Part shown: in pieces, positions 7,490-8,210 of the stretch
How positions within the stretch are numbered: position 1 is the first letter of the stretch
Layout: each line of letters starts with the position of its first letter
Assembly (NCBI GenBank): GCA_029865405.1
Contig: JAOUGZ010000096.1
Span: 1-8,210, forward strand
Length of the DNA stretch: 8,210 bases
Direction: 5' to 3'
Origin: Betaproteobacteria bacterium
GTDB lineage: Bacteria; Pseudomonadota; Gammaproteobacteria; Burkholderiales; SG8-39
Made by a program: the position numbers and the translations under genes
Notes under the pieces: model-generated
Told to the model about the DNA's origin: nothing
The model's input: only the letters and a program-made list of their open reading frames with translations
Database searches by the model: none

Positions 7490-8210
7490 TTACAGCCAGA
7501 TCATCAGCCCGGTCTCGAACGGGTGCGCGAGCTGCTCGTGGCTGGGATAGGCGCGCAACTGGTATTCGAGCCGGCCGTTCTGCTCTGGCTCGAATTCGAG
7601 CTGGTACAGGTGCTCGCCGCCCTCGGGCAGCGTCCCCTGCGGCGTGAACCGGTAGTGCGCCGCCGGCCCGCCCAGGGCCGGGCGGCGCAGCACCAGCTCG
7701 AGCGCCAGGTCCTCGGGCGCAAGGCCGTTCAGACGCGCGGCCACCGCTACTTTCACGCGCTCGCCGTGCTCGACGCGCAGCGGCGGCTCGCCGGTGCGGC
7801 GCAGGACGACGCCGGGCCACGCCGCGCGCACCTTCACCCGCCATTCGGCAAGCTGCCGCGCCGCGGCCCCGCCGTCGGCGGCGAGCCGGCGCCCGCGCGC
7901 CGTAGCGGGGCGGTAGAGCAGCTCGACGTATTCCTCGAGCATGCGCATCGCGTTGAAGCGCGGCGCCACCGTGGCCATCGACTCCTTGGCCATCGCCACC
8001 CAGCCGGGCGAGAAGCCGGCGTCGTTGCGCGCGTAATAAAGCGGCACGACGTGGTCCTGCAGCAGCTCGTAGAGCGTGCGCGCTTCCTCGGCGTCGCGGC
8101 GCGCGGCGTCGAGCGCCGGCGCCGCCGGCTTGATCGCCCAGCCGTTGCGCCCGTCGTAGCCCTCGCGCCACCAGCCGTCGGTCACCGACAGGTTGATGAC
8201 GCCGTTCATC
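7490..8210 (-). CDS. glgP: Alpha-glucan (glycogen) phosphorylase, C-terminal part only
   Basis: About 239 C-terminal residues are visible, and the reading frame is open to the right edge. The first visible residues, MNGVINLSVTDGWWREGYDG followed by NGWAI, match the region just after the PLP-binding lysine in the bacterial alpha-glucan phosphorylase family (GT35, the type of about 850 aa). The methionine at 8207-8209 is therefore internal, not a start, and the PLP lysine should lie only a few codons outside the window. Later segments LYELLQDHVVPLYY, WVAMAKESMATVAPRFNAMRM and EYVELLYRPA are typical of this family, and a beta-rich C-terminal domain ends in MIWL before a TAA stop. The enzyme releases glucose-1-phosphate from glycogen. 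It probably forms a glycogen unit with downstream glgA. The gap between them (7371-7489) holds only glgA's ribosome binding site and weak GC-rich dyads. Confidence 0.9.
   Translation of the reverse strand, partial: MNGVINLSVTDGWWREGYDGRNGWAIKPAAPALDAARRDAEEARTLYELLQDHVVPLYYARNDAGFSPGWVAMAKESMATVAPRFNAMRMLEEYVELLYRPATARGRRLAADGGAAARQLAEWRVKVRAAWPGVVLRRTGEPPLRVEHGERVKVAVAARLNGLAPEDLALELVLRRPALGGPAAHYRFTPQGTLPEGGEHLYQLEFEPEQNGRLEYQLRAYPSHEQLAHPFETGLMIWL

Noticed and set aside
8207..8209. ATG at the right edge as the start of a 239-aa protein
   Set aside because: The residues from this Met match the interior of alpha-glucan phosphorylase just after the PLP-lysine region, so the Met is internal and the gene continues outside the window.

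Overview
The window is high-GC bacterial DNA that looks like a betaproteobacterium (Burkholderiales, Rhodocyclales or Nitrosomonadales type). This rests on the gene content, the overall protein character and the operon order; no RNA marker is present, so the assignment is an inference. Gene density is high, and the largest gene-free stretch is the 183-bp divergent region at 279-461.

Layout. (1) Positions 1-278, minus strand: the N-terminal half of a ferritin-like (bacterioferritin-type) protein, cut by the window edge. (2) Positions 279-461: a divergent regulatory region. It carries a perfectly symmetric FNR/FixK-type box (387-400), a suitably placed -10 element (422-427) and a larger interrupted palindrome (345-380). 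(3) Positions 462-5887, plus strand: one tightly packed operon, ccoN-ccoO-ccoQ-ccoP-ccoG-ccoH, followed by a 76-aa two-helix membrane protein and a 91-aa exported c-type cytochrome. Four junctions overlap by 4 bases (ATGA or GTGA), which suggests translational coupling. ccoQ (47 aa) is a short gene that is easy to miss. (4) Positions 5856-8210, minus strand: glycogen synthase glgA, convergent with the cytochrome gene and overlapping it by 32 bp, preceded by the C-terminal third of an alpha-glucan phosphorylase that runs off the right edge.

How the genes work together. CcoN (haem-copper catalytic subunit), CcoO (monohaem) and CcoP (dihaem), with the small CcoQ, form the high-affinity cbb3 cytochrome c oxidase used at low oxygen. 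The FNR-type box fits oxygen-controlled expression. CcoG (cupric reductase) and CcoH (assembly factor) mature the enzyme. ccoI and ccoS are not downstream here. Their usual place is taken by the two small genes, which are the least-described part of the window. The cytochrome has one CxxCH site and no methionine anywhere in its mature part, so it cannot be an ordinary His/Met electron carrier. The glycogen genes form a separate storage-carbohydrate unit.
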